Shown piece by piece: positions 8,049-16,168 of a stretch of DNA of 64,000 nt; positions within the stretch are counted from its first letter, which is position 1; each line of letters starts with the position of its first letter. Source of the DNA: Lacrimispora sphenoides JCM 1415 (GTDB taxonomy: Bacteria; Bacillota; Clostridia; Lachnospirales; Lachnospiraceae). The notes beneath the pieces were generated by a model. It saw only the letters and a program-made list of their open reading frames with translations, made no database searches and was not told the DNA's origin. The position numbers were made by a program, and so were the translations under genes. The DNA lies in NCBI RefSeq assembly GCF_900105615.1, contig NZ_LT630003.1, forward strand, positions 992,001 through 1,056,000, read 5' to 3'.

Positions 8049-8642
8049 ATGATAAAATCGATATCGAATAGGCGCAGCATTCGAAAGTTTAAAGAAACAG
8101 CAATACCAAAAGAAATGGTTGAAGAGATTTTAAATGCAGGAAGACTTGCTCCGTCGTCAAAGAATAGACAACCCTGGAAATTTACTGTTGTTAGCGGTCG
8201 ATCAAAAAATGAAATGCTTTTGTTAATGAAACAAGGTCTATTACGAGAGAGAGAAGGCGTATCCCTGCTTCCTAACAGCAAGCAACATTTGGCGGCGGCT
8301 GAATATACTCTGGAAATTATGAAACAAGCTCCGATAACAGTATTTGTAACCAATCCTCTGGGTATTGAATTATCGGATAGCCTTAATGAGGAAGATAGAA
8401 TTTATGAAATCTGCAATGCTCAATCCATAGGTGCCGCTATGGAAAACATGACACTTACAGCTACAGAATTAGGTTTGGGAAGTTTATGGATTTGCGATAT
8501 TTACTTTGCCTATGAGGAATTGAGCAGGTGGTTAGGTACAGAAGGTACTCTGGTCGCAGCTATGTCATTTGGACATCCAGATGAATGCCCCAGGCCGCGG
8601 CCGCGTAAAAGAATGGAAGATATAGCCGAGTGGAGAATGTAA
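8049..8642 (+). CDS. Nitroreductase family protein
   Basis: A 197-residue FMN-dependent oxidoreductase of the nitroreductase fold. The N-terminal FMN-phosphate motif is clear (SNRRSIRKFKETAIP, then AGRLAPSSKNRQPWKF at about residues 31-46). The C-terminal half carries GLGSLWICDI and a closing flavin-site segment with RPRPRKRMEDI. It resembles the short family of nitroreductases that act on small NAD(P)H-coupled substrates; the natural substrate is not predictable. GGAG precedes the ATG by 7 bases, and an inverted-repeat terminator follows at 8774. Confidence 0.85.
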   Translation: MIKSISNRRSIRKFKETAIPKEMVEEILNAGRLAPSSKNRQPWKFTVVSGRSKNEMLLLMKQGLLREREGVSLLPNSKQHLAAAEYTLEIMKQAPITVFVTNPLGIELSDSLNEEDRIYEICNAQSIGAAMENMTLTATELGLGSLWICDIYFAYEELSRWLGTEGTLVAAMSFGHPDECPRPRPRKRMEDIAEWRM

Positions 8643-8773
8643 ATATAATTTTATAAAAAGATATCGAAGATAGTCACAGGACATGTCGAAGATTTATATC
8701 TTAATGGTGTAATGGTTTTAATGACTACGACATAATAATCCATAGTGATTTGTTCATACTGTGCCTCCTTTTT

Positions 8774-8816
8774 GAAAACGCCTGTCGGAATTTGTACGAT
8801 GGGCGTTTTCTTGATT
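8774..8816 (+). terminator. Terminator after the nitroreductase gene
   Basis: Perfect nine-base stem GAAAACGCC/GGCGTTTTC, followed by TTG. It is the only structured element seen in the gene-poor stretch 8643-8960. Confidence 0.6.
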
Positions 8817-8961
8817 AACTTATTATATAGAAAATGACACTTATCCACAATGTTGTGGAAATAATTGTGGATTAACTGTTAATGTCTGAAAATACGACAT
8901 AAAACTGCAAGTTATTACAGGGTTTCAGTCATTATTATACAAAGATCGGAAGGTGAGGTAG

Positions 8962-9156
8962 GTGGAAAACAATGAAAATCTAATAAAAAGGATCCTCTCC
9001 GAATATGCCCATGGGATTATAAAGCTTACTTTTATATTACATGAAAAACAAAAGCACCGGATAGCCTCGTATTGGCAAAACCGTTTTCTTGCAATGTCCA
9101 TACAGGTGATATATAATTGTAGTATCAATATTAGGAGATTTTGGAGGTTTCATTGA
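8962..9156 (+). CDS. Hypothetical 64-aa protein, possible sigma-factor N-terminal remnant
   Basis: A GTG-initiated frame behind GGTGAGGTAG. Its first part (NLIKRILSEYAHGIIKLTF) has the helix pattern of region 2.1 of ECF sigma factors, but the conserved AEDxxQ block that should follow is missing in all three frames. It may be the remnant of an ECF sigma gene or a chance frame; I cannot decide. It is followed by another short unexplained frame at 9208. Confidence 0.25.
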   Translation: MENNENLIKRILSEYAHGIIKLTFILHEKQKHRIASYWQNRFLAMSIQVIYNCSINIRRFWRFH

Positions 9157-9207
9157 TATTATTTAACTGATCTAGGGACTTGAACAAAGAGCAGCGAGGA
9201 GACTAGG

Positions 9208-9429
9208 GTGAATAAGAGACAACTAAAGAAAAATATAAAAAAGGATAAATTAAATTCAGGTAAGAATGATTTACCAGTAAGTACATTTTACCAAGTAAGT
9301 GGAAAACGTGATGAAAGTGGTATTCTAAATTGTTTTGAAGTAAGAATGGTTCCGATGTTTGGACTTAAAAGGTTTTACGGAGGAGCAGATGTGAAAAATA
9401 AAGGCTGTGATAGCGTTTCTTTGTACTAG
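9208..9429 (+). CDS. Hypothetical 73-aa lysine-rich protein
   Basis: A GTG-initiated frame with GAGGAG about seven bases upstream. The product starts with a strongly basic helix (NKRQLKKNIKKDKLNSGK) and continues without obvious domains. No family is recognised. The ribosome site is the main support. It lies in an A/T-rich accessory stretch between two other small frames. Confidence 0.35.
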   Translation: MNKRQLKKNIKKDKLNSGKNDLPVSTFYQVSGKRDESGILNCFEVRMVPMFGLKRFYGGADVKNKGCDSVSLY

Positions 9430-9561
9430 AAAGTCAATAACCAGGTCGAATAGTTGATTGATAAAATGGGCTTTATCATTCATAATCCGTTTCATCAGAA
9501 AACATTTGTCGAATTCTTAGCATTGGGTTTGCTGAGATGAAAAAAATTATAGGAGGAACAT

Positions 9562-9807
9562 ATGGTGAATAAGAATTTGATATTGGCACTTTTTGGAGCG
9601 ATATTCATTATCGGCATAGCAATACTGATTGGTAGTACTGAGCTGGGTGTTAATAATATGTCAGGCTTTATGCGAATGAATGGTGGCAGCATGGATACAA
9701 ATATATATTTGATCTACTTGGAACAGTCAATTATAAAATTTAGATTTTTAGGTTCAATATTATCAATACTTGGTGGTTTGGGGTTAATAAAAATTATATT
9801 ACCTTAA
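9562..9807 (+). CDS. Hypothetical 81-aa membrane protein
   Basis: A short protein with an N-terminal hydrophobic segment (LALFGAIFIIGIAILIG, residues 7-23), a polar Met/Asn/Gly-rich middle and a second hydrophobic segment near the C-terminus (LGSILSILGGLGLIKII). ATAGGAGG lies 6-7 bases before the ATG, the best signal in this stretch. Topology suggests two spans with a short external loop. Family and function unknown. Confidence 0.6.
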   Translation: MVNKNLILALFGAIFIIGIAILIGSTELGVNNMSGFMRMNGGSMDTNIYLIYLEQSIIKFRFLGSILSILGGLGLIKIILP

Positions 9808-10018
9808 ACTGCAGAATTAGAAATTAAATACCGTAGGTCCGCCTGATCGGAGCCGTTACATCAGTGGTATTAATCTAAGTTATCAAAATTGCTATATAGT
9901 AGATGAGCAGGCGAATTACCGATTTCTTTTAAGAAAGTAATATAGTAAAAACGATTTTGTTATGGTATTATAATATTGTTGCAGATATGAAATTACTTAA
10001 TATGGAGGTTCCGAATAG

Positions 10019-10144
10019 ATGGCTCTTTTAAGTGTTGTGAATTTAATCATCTTACTCTTAGTCATTGCTGGTATAGGAGTGGGCATATATGTGTTATATC
10101 TGGTAATAAAAGCATTAAAAATATACATTAAAAAGAATTCATGA
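10019..10144 (+). CDS. 41-aa single-span membrane peptide
   Basis: ATATGGAGG lies nine bases before the ATG. Residues 4-30 are hydrophobic (VVNLIILLLVIAGIGVGIY and on), followed by a basic tail with five lysines. The layout parallels the 47-aa peptide at 4484-4627: one N-terminal span and a cationic cytoplasmic end. Function unknown; it could be a small regulatory membrane protein or a toxin-like peptide. Confidence 0.45.
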   Translation: MALLSVVNLIILLLVIAGIGVGIYVLYLVIKALKIYIKKNS

Positions 10145-10256
10145 TATATCAATAAGAGTATTAGCTAACCACATTTAGCTGGTACTTTTATTATTTACCC
10201 AAGGAATAGGAAAGCGCCCGATCGCTGTTTATAAAACTAAATATACATGTTAACCG

Positions 10257-10280
10257 GAGCCTACTGGCTCTTATTTTTAT
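10257..10280 (+). terminator. Small rho-independent terminator
   Basis: GAGCC-TACT-GGCTC followed by TTATTTTT. It is probably the end of the transcript that carries the 41-aa peptide. The rest of 10145-10526 shows no convincing gene. Confidence 0.55.
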
Positions 10281-10429
10281 GCTCGTAAGGCAGGAAGGAG
10301 CATTTGTGAACAATTAATCAGATCTTTGGCTTGGTTACGGCAGGTGTAGACATTGGGGATAATGAAGGACCATTTTTTCAAATAGGATGGAGCACTGCAA
10401 TATTCATGATCGATAGAATAAATGACGCA

Positions 10430-10460
10430 AAAGGCGGGCATCTTTCCATGCCCGCCTTAC
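10430..10460 (-). terminator. Terminator of the 100-aa membrane protein gene
   Basis: Perfect stem AAGGCGGGCAT/ATGCCCGCCTT with a six-base loop; on the minus strand it is followed by TTTTG. It lies downstream of the minus-strand gene ending at 10527. Confidence 0.6.
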
Positions 10461-10526
10461 AAGGAACCACTCTATTATCTTTTATAATACTGAATAAACC
10501 ATTTGCGTTGCTTTATAAGTAAATTA

Positions 10527-10829
10527 CTACAAATAATAATTAATAGTAAATGATAAAAAACCTAGAATAGCAAATAAACTGATTTTTAGAAGCTGTTTCG
10601 TTTTGTTTTCTTCAGTATAATATTTTTTTACCCAAATAAGAATGGAAACATAATATAAAACAAAAAAAATTGCAATAGCCAGTGAGCCACATAATATCCT
10701 AAATTGAATTTCTTGGCTTAAGTCACTTCTCCAATCTGCAAACCGAAAACACTGAAAAATAAATATCTCAAAGATGCATGGCGGAACAATACCAATTGGA
10801 GAAAGAATAAGTGTATCTTTTTTATTCAT
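10527..10829 (-). CDS. Hypothetical 100-aa membrane protein
   Basis: A minus-strand gene with GAGG about eight bases before its ATG. It shows hydrophobic stretches near the N-terminus (IGIVPPCIFEIFIFQCF), in the middle (ILCGSLAIAIFFVLYYVSIL) and at the C-terminus (LFAILGFLSF), so two or three membrane spans. A charged segment (KKYYTEENKTKQ) separates the last two. No family is recognised. It is followed by a minus-strand terminator at 10430-10460, which supports expression. Confidence 0.5.
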   Translation of the reverse strand: MNKKDTLILSPIGIVPPCIFEIFIFQCFRFADWRSDLSQEIQFRILCGSLAIAIFFVLYYVSILIWVKKYYTEENKTKQLLKISLFAILGFLSFTINYYL

Positions 10830-10889
10830 ATTAAAAACCTCATTTCTATGATTTATTGATTATCCGCCAACAGACTGGTGATATTCTGT

Positions 10890-11072
10890 TCATGTTTCCA
10901 GCTTATAAGCTGTTAAGGCGGCGCAAACGGTGTAAATAAAAGTGGCAATTTCTAAAGCAGTTCCTCCTGGTAGTCCTAAGCACTAATTATTAGATCAGCA
11001 GCAGTACTGGCACCACTTATGATAATCTGTTAAACAGCGTTATTTGTAATTGTGCTTTTGATGATCGTTCAT
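10890..11072 (-). pseudogene. Decayed small hydrophobic peptide gene (bacteriocin-like?)
   Basis: Read on the minus strand, three frames in series give one plausible peptide: MNDHQKHNYK, then (after a shift and a stop) QIIISGASTAADLIISA, then (after a second shift) GLPGGTALEIATFIYTVCA and ALTAYKLET before TGA. The run of small and hydrophobic residues without charges resembles short hydrophobic bacteriocin precursors. The continuity across frames suggests a lost gene of about 60 codons. There is no good ribosome site. The remainder of 11073-11389 shows nothing I can support. Confidence 0.35.
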
Positions 11073-11389
11073 ATTAACAGTATACTATAAGATGTCTCTG
11101 ATAAAATATAGTTGCAATTTTCGTAGTTCTTTTTTCCCTAAGCGTAAACTATATTTATTAACAACAAAATCTGATTATTCACTTTATTACCTAAATTGTT
11201 ATTCATTTAATAGATGTGAGGAAGCAACTGTATAAGATTGCAAAGCTGTTTGCGTTAAATAAGCAGGTATCCGACATTCCGGGCCGCCACTTTTATGAGT
11301 GAATTATATCATTTTCGTGTAATATCGTGTTGTATTTATGAGTAGTTGCATGCCTTATACAGCAAGTTACTGTAAATTCAAGTATTCAA

Positions 11390-11432
11390 AAACCCTAGTA
11401 TTTGCAAGGAATTCTTGCATTTACTAGGGTTT
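11390..11432 (-). terminator. tRNA operon terminator
   Basis: AAACCCTAGTA/TACTAGGGTTT enclosing an inner TGCAAG/CTTGCA stem, located just downstream (minus strand) of the two tRNA genes. Confidence 0.75.
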
Positions 11433-11440
11433 AAAAATAG

Positions 11441-11514
11441 TGGAAGTAATGGGGTTCGAACCCATGACCTTTCGCGTGTGAGGCGAACGCTCATCCCAGC
11501 TGAGCTATACTTCC
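11441..11514 (-). tRNA. tRNA-Val (CAC)
   Basis: A complete 74-base cloverleaf on the minus strand. Acceptor GGAAGTA pairs with TACTTCC plus discriminator A; anticodon stem TTCGC/GCGAA encloses loop CTCACAC, giving anticodon CAC, which reads GUG valine codons. The T arm ATGGG-TTCGAAC-CCCAT is perfect. No CCA is encoded. It is six bases from the tRNA-Ala gene and shares its terminator. Confidence 0.92.
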
Positions 11515-11520
11515 GTCACA

Positions 11521-11593
11521 TGGAGATAGCGAGACTCGAACTCGTGACCTATGCGTTGCGAACGCATCGCTCTCCCAGCTGAGCTATATCCCC
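11521..11593 (-). tRNA. tRNA-Ala (CGC)
   Basis: A 73-base cloverleaf on the minus strand. Acceptor GGGGATA pairs with TATCTCC, including the G3:U70 wobble that marks alanine tRNAs, with discriminator A. Anticodon loop TTCGCAA gives anticodon CGC for GCG codons. The T stem ACGAG/CTCGC has an A-C mismatch at its first pair. No CCA is encoded. Confidence 0.9.
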
Positions 11594-11684
11594 ATGTCTA
11601 AATTATAGCACGAAGATTCTGAATTACAAGTATTTTTTATACAAATGAGACAAAAATTACCATATTTTTTACTCGGCTTCAATT

Positions 11685-12632
11685 TTAAAGAATGATATTA
11701 GACTGACAGCCTTCCATCCAGTTTTTGATGTTATCAAAGACAATTTTTGCCCTGGTATCCATGGACTGTGCTGAGGCAAATGCCACGTGTGGGGTAACGA
11801 TGGTATTCTTGCTTTTAAAAAGTGGATGATCCTGATCAAGGGGAGGTTCAGTTTCAAAGACATCGATTCCAGCACCGGAAAGGTAACCGTTATTTAACGC
11901 TTCAGCCAAGGCTTCAGAATCTACTACAGGCCCTCTTGCGGCATTGATTAAGTATGCGCCCTTTTTCATTTTTGCAATGGTTTCCCGGTTTATTAAATGG
12001 CGGGATTCATCGTTTAAAGGACAATGGAGGCTTACAATGTCAGAACGGGATAATAACTCCTCAAGGGATACGAATTCAATAAATGAAGGCTCGTCTCCAG
12101 TCAGGTGCCGTTTGTATCCCAGAACCTTACAGCCAAAGGCGGAACAGAGTTCTGCAGTTCTTGTACCGATAGCGCCGGCACCTATGATACCTACGGTTTT
12201 ACCCATGATTTCACAGCCTACCAGGCCATCTTTGGTTTTCCCCTCTCTGCACCGGGCTTCCACCTGGGGAACATTGCGAAGCAGGGAGAGCATGAGGCAG
12301 ATCGTAAGCTCTGCAACGGCCTCGGTAGAGTATCCGGCTGCATTGCTAACTTTGATCCCTTTTGTTTTTGCTGCTTCCAGGTCTACGTGATCAACCCCTG
12401 TAAATGCAACATCTATGAATTTTAAATGCTCACAGGCAGATATTACCTGCCCGGAAAGAGGCATGTTGGCAATCATGATGACATCTGCCAGTTTGGCCCG
12501 TTGGATCTGGACTTCAGGGTCCGTATCCTTCGGATAAGAGGTGAAGCAGTGGCCGGCTTCCGTCAGCGGTTTTGCGTATTCATTCAAAAGGCTGTCCGGA
12601 ATGCCCAGGGATTCTAATAATACGATATTCAT
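11685..12632 (-). CDS. D-isomer-specific 2-hydroxyacid dehydrogenase
   Basis: An NAD-dependent oxidoreductase of about 315 residues, interconverting 2-keto acids and D-2-hydroxy acids. The Rossmann motif GIIGAGAIG lies at about residue 146. The catalytic Arg is in NAARGPVVD, the Glu in GIDVFETEPP and the His in TPHVAFAS, so all three active-site residues are present. GGAG eight bases upstream favours the ATG at 12632 over the one at 12650. The substrate is not defined by sequence. A second gene of the same superfamily, reduced to fragments, stands divergently at 12929-13212. Confidence 0.88.
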   Translation of the reverse strand: MNIVLLESLGIPDSLLNEYAKPLTEAGHCFTSYPKDTDPEVQIQRAKLADVIMIANMPLSGQVISACEHLKFIDVAFTGVDHVDLEAAKTKGIKVSNAAGYSTEAVAELTICLMLSLLRNVPQVEARCREGKTKDGLVGCEIMGKTVGIIGAGAIGTRTAELCSAFGCKVLGYKRHLTGDEPSFIEFVSLEELLSRSDIVSLHCPLNDESRHLINRETIAKMKKGAYLINAARGPVVDSEALAEALNNGYLSGAGIDVFETEPPLDQDHPLFKSKNTIVTPHVAFASAQSMDTRAKIVFDNIKNWMEGCQSNIIL

Positions 12633-12928
12633 AGGTATCACTCCAATCATTGCATAAAATTACAGGGTCGCAGTAAGAAGGCCCTGCATTTCCTATTATA
12701 GCACTGATTGATGGATTAAAAAAGATGGGATTTATTTTGCTACTTCCGGCTCCATGTGGAAAACCCCTTTCGCCGCAGAGTACTGTAGGAAAAACTAAAG
12801 ATTCACCTATTCGTAAGAAGTGGAAAAATGAGATAGAAGATGATAAAATCTAAAAGAATGAAGAAGCGGCTGTTACCTTTAGTATTTGAAAAAAAGCTGC
12901 ATTGTTAAAAGATTAAGGAGGAACTGTC

Positions 12929-13212
12929 ATGAAAATAGTTGTGTTAGATGGGTATATTGAGATCTGCCATCATGTGGCTCATCACAGCAATGCAGTGTAT
13001 GAGGGGTGCTGGGAAAATAATGCGGACTGGTGCTTCTGGGATTATCCTCTCATTGAGCTTTCAGGCAAGACGGCGGGACTGCAAAAAACTGTTTGACCAC
13101 CCCACATATCAGCTGGGCGCCGAAAGAGAGCCGTGAGCGGTTGATGAACATAGAAACCGAAAATCTGCGTGCTTTTCTAGAAAAATCACCGGTGAATGTG
13201 GTGAATTCCTGA
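12929..13212 (+). pseudogene. D-2-hydroxyacid dehydrogenase remnant with two internal deletions
   Basis: AAGGAGG and an ATG at 12929 open a reading frame MKIVVLDGY, typical of the first strand of glycerate-type dehydrogenases. It then jumps to a mid-protein block (HHVAHHSNAV, then FWDYPLIELSGKTAG), which normally lies over 100 residues further and just before the Rossmann GxGxxG. That frame stops at 13096. In another frame from 13093 the family's C-terminus appears: TTPHISWAPKESRERL and later SPVNVVNS before TGA at 13212. The NAD-binding core and catalytic Arg and Glu are gone. The gene is dead but keeps its ribosome site. Confidence 0.75.
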
Positions 13213-13260
13213 TGCTCTGTTGAATCGGCGTTAGTTATTTAACAGTGGACAGATAAACTA

Positions 13261-13294
13261 ACAGGCAGCCTGCATGGCAGGCTGCCTGTATTTT
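13261..13294. terminator. Terminator between the dehydrogenase remnant and the aldo/keto reductase gene
   Basis: Perfect stem CAGGCAGCCTGC/GCAGGCTGCCTG with a three-base loop. A T-rich tail lies on the plus strand. It also sits at the end of the minus-strand gene 13293-14384. Confidence 0.75.
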
Positions 13295-14384
13295 ATCCTG
13301 CTATCTCAGCCAGTCTATTGATTATGGGCAGATGCTGTGTGCACAGCTTCTCGCATTTGCCGCATTTGATACAGTCTCCGGCAGAGTCTTTTGATATCTG
13401 CCAATGGCCTTTCAGGCGATCATACATATCATTTCCCAGCAGCTTCATGTTGTAGGCATCCATGAATTTGGGGATATCGATATCTTTTGGACAATGCTTA
13501 CAGTAAGCACAGCCGGTGCAGAGGTCGTTGCTGATCATGCCCTTGTTTTCATATTCTTCATAGATTTCAGCAGCGGGACGCTCGGTTAAGTTTTCCACGG
13601 CTTTCACGGCATCATCGACATGTTCCTTTGTGGTACAGCCTGCGAGAGTGATTGTTATCTCTTTGTGGGATGCAACAAAGTTTAAGGCTGCCTGTGCCAC
13701 GGTAAGGTCTGTTCCTTCTGTCAGATAGCGGAATGTATCTGGATTTCCCGGTATAAGACCGCCTCCTAAGGGATTCATGACTACGACGCCCATACCATTG
13801 TCATAGGCGGCTTTAATGCCGGTCTGTCGGAAACGGTAGTTGAGTGCATTGTATCCAATGAGCATTCCCTTAAATAAATTGGAAGCTACGGCAGTTTCGA
13901 GCTCGTTGCCCTGCATATGGGATGAAAACACGATATTGCGGATCAGCCCTTCAGATTTGGCTTTCTCAAAGAAAGAATAAAGGATTTCCACCTGATTGGA
14001 AAAAGAATCCAGATTCAATACGCACCACAGATGATAAAAATCAAGATAATCCACCTTTAACCGGCTTAATGTGGTTTCCAGTCTCCTTCGGAAATCTGCT
14101 TCTGTGTAGCTGCCGCCTACGGTGCCTAAGTTGGTCTTTGAAGAAATATAGTAGCTGTCTCTGGGCAGCTGTGATAAGGCCATACCTGTGATGATCTCGC
14201 TTTTATCGTCACAGTAAAAAGGAGCAGTATCAAAGTAGTTGATGCCTTTTTCATGGGCATACAGCGCAATTTCCGCGCATTTTTCAAGATTACCAGATTT
14301 GACATCATCGGAGTCATACCGCATACAGCCCATGCCGATGGCGGAGACTTTCATATCGGTGTTTCCATACTGTTTATAATACAT
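13293..14384 (-). CDS. Aldo/keto reductase with C-terminal 4Fe-4S cluster motifs
   Basis: A 363-residue oxidoreductase: an aldo/keto reductase barrel followed by a ferredoxin-like tail. The barrel begins MYYKQYGNTDMKVSAIGMG; the catalytic set appears as D and Y in FDTAPFYCDDKS, K in SSKTN and H in YHLWCV. The tail has two cysteine groups, CTGCAYCKHCP (near residue 290) and CIKCGKCEKLC (near 340), typical of the COG1453 group. Substrate unknown; the cluster suggests electron exchange with a redox partner. GGAGG supports the ATG. It lies behind the epimerase-like and AraC genes on the same strand, so it may belong to the sugar-acid locus. Confidence 0.88.
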   Translation of the reverse strand: MYYKQYGNTDMKVSAIGMGCMRYDSDDVKSGNLEKCAEIALYAHEKGINYFDTAPFYCDDKSEIITGMALSQLPRDSYYISSKTNLGTVGGSYTEADFRRRLETTLSRLKVDYLDFYHLWCVLNLDSFSNQVEILYSFFEKAKSEGLIRNIVFSSHMQGNELETAVASNLFKGMLIGYNALNYRFRQTGIKAAYDNGMGVVVMNPLGGGLIPGNPDTFRYLTEGTDLTVAQAALNFVASHKEITITLAGCTTKEHVDDAVKAVENLTERPAAEIYEEYENKGMISNDLCTGCAYCKHCPKDIDIPKFMDAYNMKLLGNDMYDRLKGHWQISKDSAGDCIKCGKCEKLCTQHLPIINRLAEIAG

Positions 14385-14417
14385 ATAAATACCTCCAGGT
14401 TTCGTTCAGAATGAGTG

Positions 14418-15338
14418 TTAAAGATAACCGAGTGATTTTAAGTGTAAGCTTAATCCTGTCTCAAGGGGTGTATCAGGCAGCCGTACTCCCGCCTCCCGCA
14501 GGGCAGACAGATCATAGATCCGATGGCACAGATGGCCGCTGTACTCCGGGTGTTCTTCAAGGTATCCAGTCAGCGGGATCTCCTTTATAGTCAAGTCCCT
14601 GTCAAGCAGCTGTCCAATAATCTCGTAATATCTGCGGTTTTCCACTGCTTTTGGTCCACCGATACAGAAAATACGGTTAAAAGCGCCTTGCCTTTCTGCG
14701 CAGTCGAGCATGGAGTTTGCCAGATCGTCCACAAATATGGGCTGCGTCAGATAGATTCCGCCTCCAACAAGAGATATGGGTTCCCGGTCCAGGATGAGCT
14801 GGGGCAATTCCTTCTGTCTGCTATGCTCCGGATAACACCCTATGAGGAAACCAGGACCGTAGATATGCCCGGGGCGGAATAATGTAACCGCTAAGGAGGT
14901 GTTGAAGTTGCTGATAAAGATATGTTCCATACGGCGCTTGTTGCCTGCATAGGTGAGTGCTTCGGGTTCGCCTTTTTCCTCGACGAAATATCCGTCTTCG
15001 TTCTGCGGCGTATCTTTTCTTAAGGAATCATACACGGAATCCGTGGAAATCACGACCAGGCGCTTCGTTATCCCGGGTAATACATCTAAATCCTGTAAGG
15101 CGTGCCTTTCATTCATGCAAATGCAGTCAAAGACGATGTCCCAGTTTGTATCCGCTTCTAAAATCGTTTTCCGGAAATTTTCAGTATCGTTTCGGTCGGC
15201 TTTTAAAAGATGGATCCCGTCCCCTAAGGGCCGTTGTCCTCTGGTAACCGCCCAAACTTCATATTCATCTTTTGCAAGTGCAGCCAGACGGCCGCTTAAG
15301 CCTCCGCTTCCTCCGATAATCAGTGCTTTCTTCTTCAT
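14418..15338 (-). CDS. NAD-dependent epimerase/dehydratase-like protein (extended SDR)
   Basis: A 306-residue Rossmann-fold protein. The nucleotide-binding motif is IIGGSGGLSGRL at residues 7-18, close to the SDR GxxGxxG. A serine block (VVISTDSVYD) is followed by an active-site-like segment that reads YAGNKRRMEH, a YxxxK pattern, so a working SDR active site is plausible. FRPGHIYGPG is the typical later motif. It resembles sugar-nucleotide or sugar-acid epimerases; the substrate is unknown. It lies 14 bases after the AraC-type gene and ahead of the aldo/keto reductase. Confidence 0.8.
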   Translation of the reverse strand: MKKKALIIGGSGGLSGRLAALAKDEYEVWAVTRGQRPLGDGIHLLKADRNDTENFRKTILEADTNWDIVFDCICMNERHALQDLDVLPGITKRLVVISTDSVYDSLRKDTPQNEDGYFVEEKGEPEALTYAGNKRRMEHIFISNFNTSLAVTLFRPGHIYGPGFLIGCYPEHSRQKELPQLILDREPISLVGGGIYLTQPIFVDDLANSMLDCAERQGAFNRIFCIGGPKAVENRRYYEIIGQLLDRDLTIKEIPLTGYLEEHPEYSGHLCHRIYDLSALREAGVRLPDTPLETGLSLHLKSLGYL

Positions 15339-15352
15339 ACGGAATCTCCATC

Positions 15353-16168
15353 TTATTTGAATATCTCTATATGTTTCTTCCTCTCCGTCGGGAGCAGCTT
15401 TGAAGGCGGGATTCCCTTTTTTTCTTTAAATAGTTTTGAAAAGTAATAAATATCGGAAAATCCGCTTTGCAGAGCGGCATCGCCTACGTTAGCCTCACCG
15501 CTCCTCAGTATGTTTTCCGCATGGTTCAGCCGCAGAGAGATCAGGTACTGTTTAAATGTCATGCCCAGCGCTTTTTTAAACAGATTTCCGTAGTACACCG
15601 GATGAATATGAAACAGACTGGCCATGGTATCGATACTTACATCTTCTGCAAAATGAGTGCTCATATAGCGGATGCTGTTGATGATGCGGATGTCCTTACT
15701 GCTGATCCGGTTTTCATTGAAAAGGAGATCCAGTATATGGTATAGAATCAGACACATGCTGGCCCGCACCTTTAATTTGTAGCCGAACTCACGCTTTAGC
15801 CATTCTTCGTGGATCTCATGAAAGCATGATATGAGCTGGGGAACATTGCCTATATGGCTGATGAGGTCAATGGGCAGCGTGATATCGTTGCCTTTTTGAT
15901 CTGTGAGAAAGAGGTTTGTGGAGTAACATTCCATCAGATCCTCCGGTACACTGACCGCTGCTCTGTGGGTGCCCTTGGGTATGCAGATCAGATCACCTTT
16001 CCGGACGATAAATTCTGTCCCGTCTATGAAATATCTGGCTTTTCCCGCTATGACATATGTGATGTCGATGAAAGATATGTAATCCGGATCGATCTTCCAA
16101 CTCGCAGTACATTTTCTGTGAATGTAGTAGTGCAGATCGGGAATCATGTTATCAAAATTCACTTCCAT
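15353..16168 (-). CDS. AraC family transcriptional regulator
   Basis: A 271-residue regulator with an N-terminal cupin-like ligand domain (residues 1-140; FIVRKGDLICIPKGTHRA) and a C-terminal AraC/XylS DNA-binding domain with two helix-turn-helices (SIDTMASLFHIHPVYYGNLF, then DAALQSGFSDIYYFSKLFK). GGGAGG precedes the ATG. It is divergent from the Gfo/Idh-GH67-transporter operon across a 270-base intergenic region. It is the obvious candidate activator of that operon, perhaps responding to a glucuronate-containing oligosaccharide; that is inference from position. Confidence 0.9.
   Translation of the reverse strand: MEVNFDNMIPDLHYYIHRKCTASWKIDPDYISFIDITYVIAGKARYFIDGTEFIVRKGDLICIPKGTHRAAVSVPEDLMECYSTNLFLTDQKGNDITLPIDLISHIGNVPQLISCFHEIHEEWLKREFGYKLKVRASMCLILYHILDLLFNENRISSKDIRIINSIRYMSTHFAEDVSIDTMASLFHIHPVYYGNLFKKALGMTFKQYLISLRLNHAENILRSGEANVGDAALQSGFSDIYYFSKLFKEKKGIPPSKLLPTERKKHIEIFK

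Noticed and set aside
10331..10522. 63-aa frame on the plus strand
   Set aside because: No ribosome site; the 3' part runs through the terminator hairpin at 10430-10460 and the product has no protein-like pattern.
11441..11593. Attachment site of an integrated element at the tRNA pair
   Set aside because: No integrase gene and no duplicated tRNA 3' end could be found within the window.
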